From NCBI RefSeq assembly GCF_030271255.1, contig NZ_JASJOM010000011.1:1-64000 (forward strand): a stretch of 64,000 nt of DNA, read 5' to 3'. Numbering within the stretch: the stretch's first letter is position 1; every line of letters starts with the position of its first letter. The DNA comes from Peribacillus folii. GTDB taxonomy: Bacteria; Bacillota; Bacilli; Bacillales; DSM-1321. The notes under the pieces are model-generated. The model was not told the DNA's origin and searched no databases. It worked only from the letters and a program-made list of their open reading frames with translations. Below are positions 37,389-45,841 of the stretch, in pieces. The position numbers were made by a program, and so were the translations under genes.

Positions 37389-38540
37389 TTAATCCAATCT
37401 TTCAATGATGGTGGCGTTGGCCATCCCATGTCCTTCACACATCGTTTGCAATCCATAGCGTCCGCCTGTCCTTTCCAGCTCATGTATCATCGATACCATG
37501 ATCCGTGCACCGCTGCCGCCAAGAGGATGTCCCAAGGCAATTGCCCCTCCATTTGGATTCAGCTTCTTCGGGTCTGCGCCGATTTCCTTGAGCCAGGCAA
37601 TCGGTACAGGAGCAAAAGCCTCATTCACTTCAAAAATATCGATGTCATCAATGGAAAGTCCCGCTTTCTCCAACGCCTTTTGCGTAGCGGGAATCGGTCC
37701 AGTCAGCATCAGTGTTGGGTCTGATCCGACGACGGCCCTTGTATGCACCTTAAAGCGAGGCTTCAAACCAAGCTCGATGGCTTTACTGCGCTCCATCAAT
37801 AATAAAGCGGCGGCACCATCACTGATTTGGCTTGAGTTTCCAGCATGGATTAACCCGTTTTCTTCAAAAACCGCTTTCAGCCCTGAGAGTACTTCCAGGG
37901 TGGTTTCACTTCTAGGACCTTGATCTTCCGTAACTTCAAGCTGGTTCCCTTCTTTATCGGTACCGATAACGGAAATCATTTCACGGTCGAAATGTCCTTC
38001 TTTTTGAGCACGTATCGCTTTGGCATGGCTCTCCACGGAAAATTGATCGCATTCCTGCCGTGTAATTCCCCATTTCTTTGCGATCCTCTCCGCAGATATA
38101 CCTTGGTTGATCACCTCATAGCTGTCTAAATACTTTTGACTCGTTGTCGCCCCTTGGTAATTCGATCCCATCGGGACTCGGGACATGTTTTCGACCCCGC
38201 CCGCCACGACTACATCCATATCCCCCGACAAGATGGCTTGGGAAGCGAAATGGACGGCCTGTTGACTTGAGCCGCATTGACGATCGATCGTCGTTCCCGG
38301 CACCTCGATCGGATATCCGGCAATCAATGCAGCAACCCGTGCTATATCGCCGGCCTGCTCCCCAGACTGGGAAACGCATCCCAAAATGACATCATCGATA
38401 ATGGCTGGATCAATACCGACCTTTTCCACCAGCCTACTCAATACTTCCCCTGCCAGATCATCCGGGCGAATGTCTTTCAAGACCCCGTTACGCCTGCCGA
38501 CTGGAGTGCGAATCCCTTCTACGATAACCACTTCGCGCAT
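37389..38540 (-). CDS. Acetyl-CoA acyltransferase (thiolase)
   Basis: 383-residue thiolase cleaving 3-ketoacyl-CoA. The acyl-accepting Cys is in DRQCGSSQQA (near 87), His in NEAFAPVPIAW and GGAIALGHPLGGSGAR, and the second Cys in CEGHGMANAT near the C-terminus. The ATG at 38540 follows AAGGGGAGAG; the GTG six codons earlier lies within that site. It is 30 nt downstream of the acyl-CoA dehydrogenase gene, and both fit one transcript. Confidence 0.92.
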   Translation of the reverse strand: MREVVIVEGIRTPVGRRNGVLKDIRPDDLAGEVLSRLVEKVGIDPAIIDDVILGCVSQSGEQAGDIARVAALIAGYPIEVPGTTIDRQCGSSQQAVHFASQAILSGDMDVVVAGGVENMSRVPMGSNYQGATTSQKYLDSYEVINQGISAERIAKKWGITRQECDQFSVESHAKAIRAQKEGHFDREMISVIGTDKEGNQLEVTEDQGPRSETTLEVLSGLKAVFEENGLIHAGNSSQISDGAAALLLMERSKAIELGLKPRFKVHTRAVVGSDPTLMLTGPIPATQKALEKAGLSIDDIDIFEVNEAFAPVPIAWLKEIGADPKKLNPNGGAIALGHPLGGSGARIMVSMIHELERTGGRYGLQTMCEGHGMANATIIERLD

Positions 38541-38570
38541 ATGTTCTCTCCCCTTCACATCCTGTTTTCA

Positions 38571-39716
38571 TTAAAGACCAAGATTTTTAGCGATGATTTT
38601 CTTCATGATCTCATTCGTTCCTGCATAAATGCTCGCCACCGGAATGTCCCGATACCTTCTGGCTATCTTATATTCCTCCATATATCCATAGCCGCCGTGA
38701 AGCTGCATGCATTCAATGGAGATTTTTCTCGCAGTCTCCGTCAAGCGCCATTTCGCCATCGACACCTCTGTGACTACTTGTTCACCCGCCATATGGTCGG
38801 AGATCAATCGATCGAGGAAAGTACGGCCCATCTTAATTTCAGTTGCCATCTCGGCAATCTTAAATTGAGTATTTTGAAATTGACTTACGGATTTTCCGAA
38901 TGCTTCCCTGCTTTTCACATATTCAATCGTTTCGTCAAGCATATCCTCGGATGCCGTTTGCGCACAAATTGCCACGACAAGGCGTTCCTGCTGCAATTTT
39001 TCCATTAAATATGTAAAGCCCTTGCCTTCTTCACCCAGCAGGTTTTCTTTCGGCACACGGCAATCCTCAAAAATAAGTTCGGCTGTATCCTGACTGTGCA
39101 ATCCAAGCTTCCTCAGCTTCCTCCCCCTCGAAAAGCCCGGTGTATCCCTTTCAACCACGACCAAGCTTACGCCTTTATGCTTCGGAGTCGCATTAGGATC
39201 CGTTTTGCACGCCACGATGACAAGATCCGAATGAATCCCATTGGTGATGAATGTCTTTTGACCATTCAAAATGTAATGATCTCCATCCAATATTGCCGTC
39301 GTTTTAATATTCGCCAAGTCTGAACCTGTACCAGGCTCAGTCATGGCGATGGCCGTAATGATTTCCCCAGTTGTACATTTAGGGAGCCAGCGCTGTTTCT
39401 GCCACTCATTTCCGTAGGCAGTAATATACGGCACGGTAATATCACTGTGGAGACCGAAACCGATGAAACCGGAACCCACCCTTTCCAATTCCTCATTGAT
39501 TATGACCGCAAACCCCCAATCCACCCCTGAACCGCCATATTCTACGCCAAGGTCCGGACATAAAAATCCCTGCTCCCCCATTTTCATCCAAAATGATCGT
39601 GGAATGATTCGTTCTTCTTCCCACTGTTCATAATTTGGAATTGCTTCTTTTTCTAAAAACTTTCGGAATGACTTTCGAAAGATCTCATGCTCCTCATTTA
39701 CATATGGATGCTTCAT
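38571..39716 (-). CDS. Acyl-CoA dehydrogenase, long-chain/isovaleryl type
   Basis: 381-residue FAD enzyme forming the trans-2 double bond of acyl-CoA. FAD and substrate motifs are AMTEPGTGSDL (near 128) and FITNGIHSD. The C-terminus has IYAGTNEIM, so the Glu used as catalytic base in short- and medium-chain enzymes is missing. A Glu in LQQERLV (near 240) sits where long-chain and isovaleryl-CoA dehydrogenases carry their base. This points to long-chain or branched acyl-CoA substrates. It is the third gene of the operon, 85 nt after the SDR gene. Confidence 0.88.
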   Translation of the reverse strand: MKHPYVNEEHEIFRKSFRKFLEKEAIPNYEQWEEERIIPRSFWMKMGEQGFLCPDLGVEYGGSGVDWGFAVIINEELERVGSGFIGFGLHSDITVPYITAYGNEWQKQRWLPKCTTGEIITAIAMTEPGTGSDLANIKTTAILDGDHYILNGQKTFITNGIHSDLVIVACKTDPNATPKHKGVSLVVVERDTPGFSRGRKLRKLGLHSQDTAELIFEDCRVPKENLLGEEGKGFTYLMEKLQQERLVVAICAQTASEDMLDETIEYVKSREAFGKSVSQFQNTQFKIAEMATEIKMGRTFLDRLISDHMAGEQVVTEVSMAKWRLTETARKISIECMQLHGGYGYMEEYKIARRYRDIPVASIYAGTNEIMKKIIAKNLGL

Positions 39717-39801
39717 CTACTTAGTCTCCTTTGCAAGTTTGTTCATATCTCCTGCCCATGAAAGGAAGGAACTTTCTCAAAATTAATGATGCAACGGTCC
39801 C

Positions 39802-40569
39802 TCACCTAGGCGACATCCTGATGGCCCCGTCCAGCCTGATCGTTTCCCCATTCAACATCGGATTTGTTATGATGCTTTCCGTAAGTTTTGCATACTCTTC
39901 AGGATATCCTAGCCGCGATGGAAATGGCACGGTTTGTCCTAGTGATACCCTTGCATCTTCAGGCAACGAGTCAAACATTGGTGTATGGAATAATCCCGGT
40001 GCAATCGATACAACACGGATTCCTTTTGTGGCCAGCTCCCTCGCAATCGGCAAGGTCATTCCGACAACTCCTCCCTTGGAGGCACTATAGGCCGCTTGTC
40101 CTATTTGCCCTTCAAAGGCAGCTACCGAGGCAGTATTGATGATGACACCGCGCTCTCCATCTTGATTTGGTCCGTTTCCTGCCATTTTTTGGGCAGCAAG
40201 GCGAATCACATTAAATGTACCGACCAAATTGATCATCACTACATTTGTGAACGCTTCCAACTCATGTATACCTTTCCTGCCGATGACCTTCTGCGCAATC
40301 GCAATGCCTGCACAATTGATGACCGTGTTGATGCTTCCGAATCTTTCCACTCCTTTTTCCAACGCTTTGCTCACGCTTTCTTCACTCGTTACATCCGTCT
40401 TGACAAATAAGGCTGAATCTCCCAATTCCTGAGCCAATCCAGCCCCGTTTGCTTCCGAGAGATCCAGTATGATCGCTTTTCCGCCTTTTTTTATGATATT
40501 TCTTACCGCAGCCGCCCCAAGACCTGAAGCGCCTCCTGTCACTGCTGCTATCGTTTTTTCAATATCCAA
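39802..40569 (-). CDS. SDR-family 3-hydroxyacyl-CoA dehydrogenase (type II-like)
   Basis: 255-residue short-chain dehydrogenase. The cofactor loop is [11 protein letters not shown] (residues 11-21). The catalytic Ser is in [10 protein letters not shown] and the Tyr/Lys pair in [12 protein letters not shown]; the insert [11 protein letters not shown] before it is typical of 3-hydroxyacyl-CoA dehydrogenase type 2. It would oxidise 3-hydroxyacyl-CoA in the same pathway as its neighbours. It follows the MerR gene by 58 nt. No enoyl-CoA hydratase is in the cluster, so that step must be supplied elsewhere. Confidence 0.88.
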   Translation of the reverse strand: MDIEKTIAAVTGGASGLGAAAVRNIIKKGGKAIILDLSEANGAGLAQELGDSALFVKTDVTSEESVSKALEKGVERFGSINTVINCAGIAIAQKVIGRKGIHELEAFTNVVMINLVGTFNVIRLAAQKMAGNGPNQDGERGVIINTASVAAFEGQIGQAAYSASKGGVVGMTLPIARELATKGIRVVSIAPGLFHTPMFDSLPEDARVSLGQTVPFPSRLGYPEEYAKLTESIITNPMLNGETIRLDGAIRMSPR

Positions 40570-40627
40570 ATCCTCACCTCATTCGTTTCGTATAGATACT
40601 ATATTCAGCTTTTTTGACCATCAAAAC

Positions 40628-41038
40628 CTAATTTCCAGATTTAATTTGCCCGCTTGCCAAGTTATCGTTCTTCAATTCAAGAAGATTTTTATTGAAGCCC
40701 TGGAGCATCTGTTCAAAATCCTGTTTCAATTCATTCAGCTCTTGGATGCGCTCATTTATTTCATTTAATTTCTGACCTGCCGTGCTGATCGTCTTTTCCA
40801 ATTGCTTGATGCCTGTCCTATCCTTATCGAATAATAGGACAATATCCTTTATTTCTCCTAACGAAAACCCATACTTCTTACCCCGTATGATGATTTTGAG
40901 TTGTGCATATTCTTTCTTTCCATACACTCTTTTTCCTGATTCGGAACGCTTAGGCTTTAGCATGCCTAGTTCCTCGTAATATCGGAGTGTCCTTGTCGTC
41001 AATTCGAATTCTTTCGCTATTTCCGAAATGGTGTACAT
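40628..41038 (-). CDS. MerR-family transcriptional regulator of the acyl-CoA operon
   Basis: 136-residue regulator. The N-terminal winged helix has the MerR pattern TISEIAKEFELTTRTLRYYEELGML, followed by a long dimerising coiled coil. There are no cysteine metal ligands at the C-terminus, so it is not a metal sensor. It heads an operon of acyl-CoA catabolic genes, as LiuR does in proteobacteria, and its promoter has a matching palindrome. Control by an acyl-CoA intermediate is an inference from that parallel. Confidence 0.88.
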   Translation of the reverse strand: MYTISEIAKEFELTTRTLRYYEELGMLKPKRSESGKRVYGKKEYAQLKIIIRGKKYGFSLGEIKDIVLLFDKDRTGIKQLEKTISTAGQKLNEINERIQELNELKQDFEQMLQGFNKNLLELKNDNLASGQIKSGN

Positions 41039-41075
41039 GTTTAAACCACACCTTACAAAGGAATTATTTACCTAT

Positions 41076-41106
41076 ATCTTAACATTGACGTTAACGTTAA
41101 CTTCAA
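41076..41106 (-). promoter_or_regulatory. MerR-type promoter with 19-bp spacer and LiuR-like operator
   Basis: On the minus strand TTGAAG (41101-41106) and TAAGAT (41076-41081) are separated by exactly 19 bp, the overlong spacer characteristic of MerR-regulated promoters. A 22-bp palindrome at 41085-41106, reading TTGACGTTAACGTTAACTTCAA on the plus strand, is symmetric at all but one base pair of positions and covers the -35 and spacer. It is therefore a strong candidate operator for the MerR protein encoded 38 bp downstream. Confidence 0.8.
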
Positions 41107-41203
41107 CAAATATTCACAAAATTTATACTTTATGAATCTTTTTGGTAGATTCAAACTGCTATACTAGGGGTATATTCATGATATAGAAGGGAAGGATTAA
41201 ACC

Positions 41204-41629
41204 ATGCTTTGTTCAAAAATATTAGTAGCTTATGATGAGTCTGAATTGGCTTTCAAGTCTTTAGAAAAAGCGATAGAGTTAGCAAAGCTCGATCCGGCCA
41301 TTGAAATCCATGTGCTTCACGCTGTTACATTGCCAATCAAGCCCAATATATACGGCAATGCCTTTCAGCAAATCGAAGAATCGATGCGCACACATGGCAA
41401 TGAAGTGGTCCAAAAAGCGGAAGCCCTTTTATCGGAACTCCCGAATGCATCCCAAACATATGTCATCGAGGGATCTGCCATCACGGCTTTACTGGAACAT
41501 GCGAAAACAAATCATTGCGACCTGATCATCATGGGCAGCCGCGGATTAAGCGGATTCAAGGAATTCCTGGGCAGTGTAAGCCACTCTATCGTTCAACAAT
41601 CTCCCGTGCCAGTCCTGTTAGTTAAATGA
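41204..41629 (+). CDS. Universal stress protein, UspA family
   Basis: 141-residue alpha/beta protein. The start ILVAYDESE and the C-terminal GSRGLSGFKEFLGSVSHSI form the ATP-binding G-x2-G-x9-G(S) motif, so it is of the nucleotide-binding type. The role is usually in stress survival and is not defined here. The ATG follows GAAGGGAAGG. TATACT about 40 bp upstream is a possible -10. It is a single-gene unit ended by a hairpin. Confidence 0.9.
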   Translation: MLCSKILVAYDESELAFKSLEKAIELAKLDPAIEIHVLHAVTLPIKPNIYGNAFQQIEESMRTHGNEVVQKAEALLSELPNASQTYVIEGSAITALLEHAKTNHCDLIIMGSRGLSGFKEFLGSVSHSIVQQSPVPVLLVK

Positions 41630-41653
41630 ATGGGCAGGCTATATATTTAGTAA

Positions 41654-41686
41654 AAAGCTGGGTTCCATTGGACTCCAGCTTTTTTG
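41654..41686 (+). terminator. Terminator of the uspA-like gene
   Basis: AAAGCTGG and CCAGCTTTTTT around a 12-nt loop. Confidence 0.82.
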
Positions 41687-41758
41687 TAGCAAGTTTTACA
41701 AACCCTTTCGCTTACAGGTAAAATGAAAGTACTTTAAATGAGGATAACAGGTGAAGCA

Positions 41759-42655
41759 ATGGATATTAAACACTTACAATACTTTATCGAGGTAACCAAT
41801 TTCAATAATTTCACTCGGGCAGCCGATCATTTATTCATTACCCAGCCGGCCATCAGCAAGATGATCAAAAACCTGGAAACCGAGCTGGGCGTCGAGCTTT
41901 TTGATCGTTCGCGCAAGCAATTGATCCTGACCGATGCAGGTAAGGTTGTCTTGGAGCAGGCAAAATTGATTGATAAGGCATTTCGCAATCTCGAAACGGA
42001 GGTAGATAATTTATTAGGTTTGAAAACGGGACATGTACGCATCGGATTGCCTCCAATCATCGATGCTTCTTTCTTCCCCCAGATCCTTAGCCGTTTTCAT
42101 GAGCAATATCCCAATATTACCTTTCAATTAGTCGAGGATGGTTCTAAGAAAATTGAAGAATCCGTCCAAAAGGACCAAATAGACATAGGCGTCATCGTCC
42201 TGCCAACCAACATCGAACTTTTTCACCATTTTTCCTTTTTGGAAGAAGATATAAATTTGATTGTGCACCCTTCCCATCCATTTGCCAATCGGGAAGAAAT
42301 CGATCTGTCAGAGCTGGAAAACGAATCATTCATCTTATTCAATAAAGATTACGTCCTGCGGGATTTAATCATATCTTCCTGCAGTGAGGCCGGGTTTTCT
42401 CCGCATATCGTCACGGAAAGCTCACGCTGGGATTTCATCGAAGAGATGGTTTACTGCAAGCTGGGCATTGCGCTTTTACCTGAAAGCTTGTGCCGCCATG
42501 ATGACCGTATAAGGTCCATCAAGGTTAAGAATCCATCTATCAGCTGGAAGCTTGGATTCATTTGGAGCAAGGATCATTACCTTTCTTACGCCGCAAAGGA
42601 ATGGCTGAAATATACGAAGGACGCACTCACCAAAGGGGATGCATTCTTAAAATAG
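41759..42655 (+). CDS. LysR-family transcriptional regulator
   Basis: 298-residue regulator. The N-terminal helix-turn-helix covers residues 1-60 (NNFTRAADHLFITQPAISKMIKNLE), followed by an effector-binding domain with two periplasmic-binding-like lobes. The start is the ATG at 41759 after AGGTGAAG; an ATG seven codons upstream lies in front of that site. The target is not evident: the neighbours are a uspA gene upstream and an unknown gene downstream on the same strand. Confidence 0.88.
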   Translation: MDIKHLQYFIEVTNFNNFTRAADHLFITQPAISKMIKNLETELGVELFDRSRKQLILTDAGKVVLEQAKLIDKAFRNLETEVDNLLGLKTGHVRIGLPPIIDASFFPQILSRFHEQYPNITFQLVEDGSKKIEESVQKDQIDIGVIVLPTNIELFHHFSFLEEDINLIVHPSHPFANREEIDLSELENESFILFNKDYVLRDLIISSCSEAGFSPHIVTESSRWDFIEEMVYCKLGIALLPESLCRHDDRIRSIKVKNPSISWKLGFIWSKDHYLSYAAKEWLKYTKDALTKGDAFLK

Positions 42656-42742
42656 CCCATTTGATGTAAGCACTACCATAGATACAGGTTATGGAAACGA
42701 TAACATCTAACCATTTTACATGCGAAACTCCTGGAGGTAGAC

Positions 42743-43177
42743 TTGATAAGAGTCAAAGGCCGTTGCTATGGAAACCAGGCCTTCATGAGAGGAGTAAAGA
42801 TACATATGATCACTTTATCCAGTGTCGATGAGCTACGGGCAACCGAAGCCGCGCTGTGGAAGGTTAAATATTCATACCCCAAATTATTTAATAAATTGTT
42901 CCATCTCGTTGCCTTAACACGGGCACTGCAATTTAAATATCATTTTATGGGCACATTACTCATGGATGAAAACCATAACGAATACACCCCTGAATTCGTT
43001 ACGCCCTCCGTTACCAATTTATATATAGAGGAAGTTAAAAAGGTGAAGGATGATCCGGATTTCCATATCCTTGTTCAGATCTTCTCGGAAAGTAGAAATA
43101 TTGGCTATGCCAAAATCAGTATGCTGGTGCTCGGTAAAAGTCCTGAATCGCTATTAGGCGCTTCAACGATAAAATGA
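42743..43177 (+). CDS. Conserved hypothetical protein
   Basis: 144-residue protein I do not recognise. It is soluble, mixed alpha/beta, with a basic, Cys-containing N-terminus. The start is TTG just after GGAGGTAGAC; an internal ATG at codon 22 (MITLSSVDEL) could be the true start but has a poorer ribosome site. It lies 87 nt after the LysR gene and may be its co-transcribed partner. It ends at a hairpin shared with the ABC importer. Confidence 0.6.
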   Translation: MIRVKGRCYGNQAFMRGVKIHMITLSSVDELRATEAALWKVKYSYPKLFNKLFHLVALTRALQFKYHFMGTLLMDENHNEYTPEFVTPSVTNLYIEEVKKVKDDPDFHILVQIFSESRNIGYAKISMLVLGKSPESLLGASTIK

Positions 43178-43192
43178 TGCACCTCTATCCGA

Positions 43193-43222
43193 AAAAAACC
43201 ATCCATTTAAGGGGATGGTTTT
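43193..43222. terminator. Bidirectional terminator
   Basis: AAAACCATCC and GGATGGTTTT around a 7-nt loop, between the unknown gene and the convergent glnQ-type gene. Confidence 0.85.
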
Positions 43223-43233
43223 CTTTCTTGCAT

Positions 43234-43956
43234 CTAAAGTACTTTGCTTAAGAAGGCTTTAGTTCGCTCCTGCTGCGGATGATTAAAAATCTCACTGGGA
43301 ATGTTTTCTTCAACGATATATCCTTCATCCATAAAGATCACCCGATCGCCGACTTCTTTTGCGAATCCCATTTCATGGGTCACGACCACCATCGTCATTC
43401 CTTCCCTTGCCAGCTGCTTCATTACTTCCAGCACTTCACCGACCATTTCAGGATCAAGAGCAGAGGTCGGCTCGTCGAATAACATGATCTTTGGCTCCAT
43501 TGCCAGTGCCCTGGCAATGGCCACACGCTGCTTTTGCCCCCCCGATAATGAATCGGGGTAGGCATTCGCCTTTTCGGCAAGGCCCACCTTCTTCAGAAGG
43601 TTCATCCCTCTTTGCGTGGCCTGCTCTTTGGAAACCTTACGGACCTTTAAAGGTGCGAGCATGATGTTCTCCATAACCGTCTTATGTGGAAATAGGTTAA
43701 AATGCTGAAATACCATGCCGACCTCGGTCCGGACTTTATTGATATTGACCTTCTTGTCGGTCGTATCCAGACCTTCAATGAATATATGCCCTGCCGTTAT
43801 CGTTTCCAGTTGATTGATACATCGGAGAAAGGTTGATTTACCCGATCCAGAAGGCCCGATTACCACTACCACTTCCTGTGGGGAAACGATTGCATTGACA
43901 TTTTTCAATACTTCATTATCCCCGAAGGATTTCTTAAGATTCTCGATCTTGATCAT
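43234..43956 (-). CDS. glnQ: Amino acid ABC transporter ATPase (GlnQ-like)
   Basis: 240-residue polar amino acid importer ATPase. Walker A is GPSGSGKST (about 32-40), the signature [15 protein letters not shown] and Walker [12 protein letters not shown]. The start overlaps the permease stop by 4 nt (ATGA). With the permease and binding-protein genes it forms an importer most like the glutamine/arginine-type PAAT systems; the symbol reflects the family, not proven substrate. Confidence 0.92.
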   Translation of the reverse strand: MIKIENLKKSFGDNEVLKNVNAIVSPQEVVVVIGPSGSGKSTFLRCINQLETITAGHIFIEGLDTTDKKVNINKVRTEVGMVFQHFNLFPHKTVMENIMLAPLKVRKVSKEQATQRGMNLLKKVGLAEKANAYPDSLSGGQKQRVAIARALAMEPKIMLFDEPTSALDPEMVGEVLEVMKQLAREGMTMVVVTHEMGFAKEVGDRVIFMDEGYIVEENIPSEIFNHPQQERTKAFLSKVL

Positions 43957-44609
43957 ACTGTTTTCAACCTTCTTTCAAGTCCATTTAATGCGAAGCTTAA
44001 GACGAGGGTCAGGAATAAATAGATGAATGCACATGCCAGATATGGCTCCCACACTTTAAAGTACTGGCTCCCCATCGCCTTTCCCCAATACATTAACTCT
44101 GGAGCTGCAATGACACATAATAAGGAAGAATCCTTTAATAACACGATGAATTCATTGCCGAGCGGCGGTATCATCCTTTTGAAGGCTTGTGGCAAGACAA
44201 CATGGATCATCGTTTGGGCATGGGTCATACCTAAGGAACGGGCCCCCTCCATTTGCCCGTTATCAATGGATTGAATGCCTGCACGGAATATTTCCGCAAT
44301 ATAAGCTGCGGCATTTAGAGATAAAGCAATGACACCGGCAGCTACGGCATTCGTTTCCCCCGTAAAAAAGGGCACGATCCCAAAATGAATCAAAAAGATT
44401 TGAACCAATAGCGGAGTCCCGCGAAACACCGTGACATAGAAATAAAAGGGCGCAGCCAGCACTTTGTTTCTCATGATTTTTCCTAAACCGATCAACAGGC
44501 CCAAAAAGGTCCCGATCAGAATGGATGAAACCGAAAGACCGATCGTAAGCAATGCACCTTTCAATAAGAAAGGCGCATATTCAAAAATGATATCCCAGCG
44601 AAAACTCAT
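43953..44609 (-). CDS. glnP: Amino acid ABC transporter permease (GlnP-like)
   Basis: 218-residue HisM-family permease with five membrane segments. The EAA loop is seen as [20 protein letters not shown] (near 140), where the ATPase docks. The ATG follows GGAGGGGAAAGG. It lies between the binding-protein gene and glnQ, and is separated from the former by a hairpin that may reduce read-through. Confidence 0.92.
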   Translation of the reverse strand: MSFRWDIIFEYAPFLLKGALLTIGLSVSSILIGTFLGLLIGLGKIMRNKVLAAPFYFYVTVFRGTPLLVQIFLIHFGIVPFFTGETNAVAAGVIALSLNAAAYIAEIFRAGIQSIDNGQMEGARSLGMTHAQTMIHVVLPQAFKRMIPPLGNEFIVLLKDSSLLCVIAAPELMYWGKAMGSQYFKVWEPYLACAFIYLFLTLVLSFALNGLERRLKTV

Positions 44610-44630
44610 TCCTTTCCCCTCCTAAAGCCC

Positions 44631-44666
44631 AAAAAAACTGCGTAACTTCACACGTAAAGTTACGCA
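44631..44666 (-). terminator. Intercistronic hairpin between glnH and glnP (partial terminator)
   Basis: On the minus strand TGCGTAACTT, loop TACGTGTG, AAGTTACGCA and then seven T within ten bases. It lies inside the operon, 16 nt after glnH, so it probably attenuates transcription or stabilises the glnH message, giving more binding protein than permease. Confidence 0.75.
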
Positions 44667-44681
44667 ATCCTTTCCATTTTT

Positions 44682-45506
44682 TTATTGCTGTGCTTTTAGC
44701 GTTTCTAAGTCTGGTTCAACGCCAAACCATTCTTTATAAATTTCAGCATATTTCCCGTTTTCGTAAATGGCATTCACGGCTTTATCGAAGTCGGCTTTCA
44801 ACTCACTGCCTTTCGGGAACATAAGGCCATAAAATTCCTCGTTGAAGGCTTGGCTATCTTCGACGACTTTCAGTTTCTGGTCAGGGTTGTTCTTCACATA
44901 TTCCTCAACCACCGTATTATCGGCTACGACGGCTGCCGCCCCCCCTTGAAGCAGTTCCTGGATTGCCAGGTTATTATTTTCGAATTTTTTAATGTCTTTA
45001 TGATTTTTCCCTAGGAGCTTTTCCACTGCTTCTTGTCCGGTTGTACCGGTCTGTACGGCAATGCTATTCCCTTTCAGCTCATCGCCTGATTTAATATCAC
45101 TTTTCTCTGGAACGAGAATCTTGTTTGTCGATAGGAAATAAGGGACCGAGAAATCGTACGTTTGTTTTCTTTCGTCATTCACTGTTATGGCAGAAACCGC
45201 GACATCCGCCCTTTTCGATTCGATTTCGACGAAAATCGGATCCCAGCCAACACTTTCCACTTTAGCTTCATAACCGGCTTCCTTGGCAACTGCTTTGATG
45301 AAATCAATATCGAATCCAACAACCTTATTGCCTTCCAGGAATTCAAATGGAGCATAATTGGCGTCCGTCACGATCCTTAGCGTTTTCCCATTCGCATCTT
45401 CTTCTTTACCAGTTGTCACAACCTCTTTATCCTTCCCGCATCCTGTCAAGATGAGCAATAAAGAAGCTACCACGGCAAACACTAAAAAAGAAACCTTCTT
45501 CAACAT
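44682..45506 (-). CDS. glnH: Amino acid ABC transporter substrate-binding lipoprotein (GlnH-like)
   Basis: 274-residue solute-binding lipoprotein. The signal peptide ends at lipobox LTGC (Cys23). The SBP_bac_3 domain starts at LRIVTDANYAPFEF and has the conserved GFDIDFIKAVAKEAG. It should capture a polar amino acid at the outer membrane face and pass it to GlnP. The gene is promoter-proximal. The ATG follows AGAAGGGG. Confidence 0.92.
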   Translation of the reverse strand: MLKKVSFLVFAVVASLLLILTGCGKDKEVVTTGKEEDANGKTLRIVTDANYAPFEFLEGNKVVGFDIDFIKAVAKEAGYEAKVESVGWDPIFVEIESKRADVAVSAITVNDERKQTYDFSVPYFLSTNKILVPEKSDIKSGDELKGNSIAVQTGTTGQEAVEKLLGKNHKDIKKFENNNLAIQELLQGGAAAVVADNTVVEEYVKNNPDQKLKVVEDSQAFNEEFYGLMFPKGSELKADFDKAVNAIYENGKYAEIYKEWFGVEPDLETLKAQQ

Positions 45507-45794
45507 AATCCCCTTCTCTCTCGTAAACTCTCTCCTAAAAGAAAACAGATAAATCTAAACTTAGAGAACATTCAGTATTTTCATTTAAAAATATTATAAG
45601 TTCATTTGTTTTTTTATGCAATAAAAAGTCGATAAATAACTTTACTAAAATAAAATTTTAATCAATTAACACGGTAAACTCAAAACGCGAAAAATGCCGA
45701 TAGGAAATGAACCTCTGGACTTTTACCTTTATATAGGAAAAATAGATATTATTTTAAAAACAAGTTGAGCCTGCTTCCCCGAAATTTTTGTCGA
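45507..45794. other. AT-rich intergenic region upstream of glnH
   Basis: About 290 bp, strongly AT-rich, between the glnH start and the AI-2E-gene terminator. No open frame with a ribosome site is seen. It must hold the promoter of the glnHPQ operon, but I could not single one out. Confidence 0.4.
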
Positions 45795-45833
45795 AAAAAA
45801 TAAGCAGCGGCCGATAAAGCTTGGCCGCTGCTT
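45795..45833 (-). terminator. Terminator of the AI-2E-family gene
   Basis: On the minus strand AAGCAGCGGCC, a 10-nt loop, GGCCGCTGCTT and ATTTTTTT. Confidence 0.9.
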
Positions 45834-45841
45834 GCAAGATT

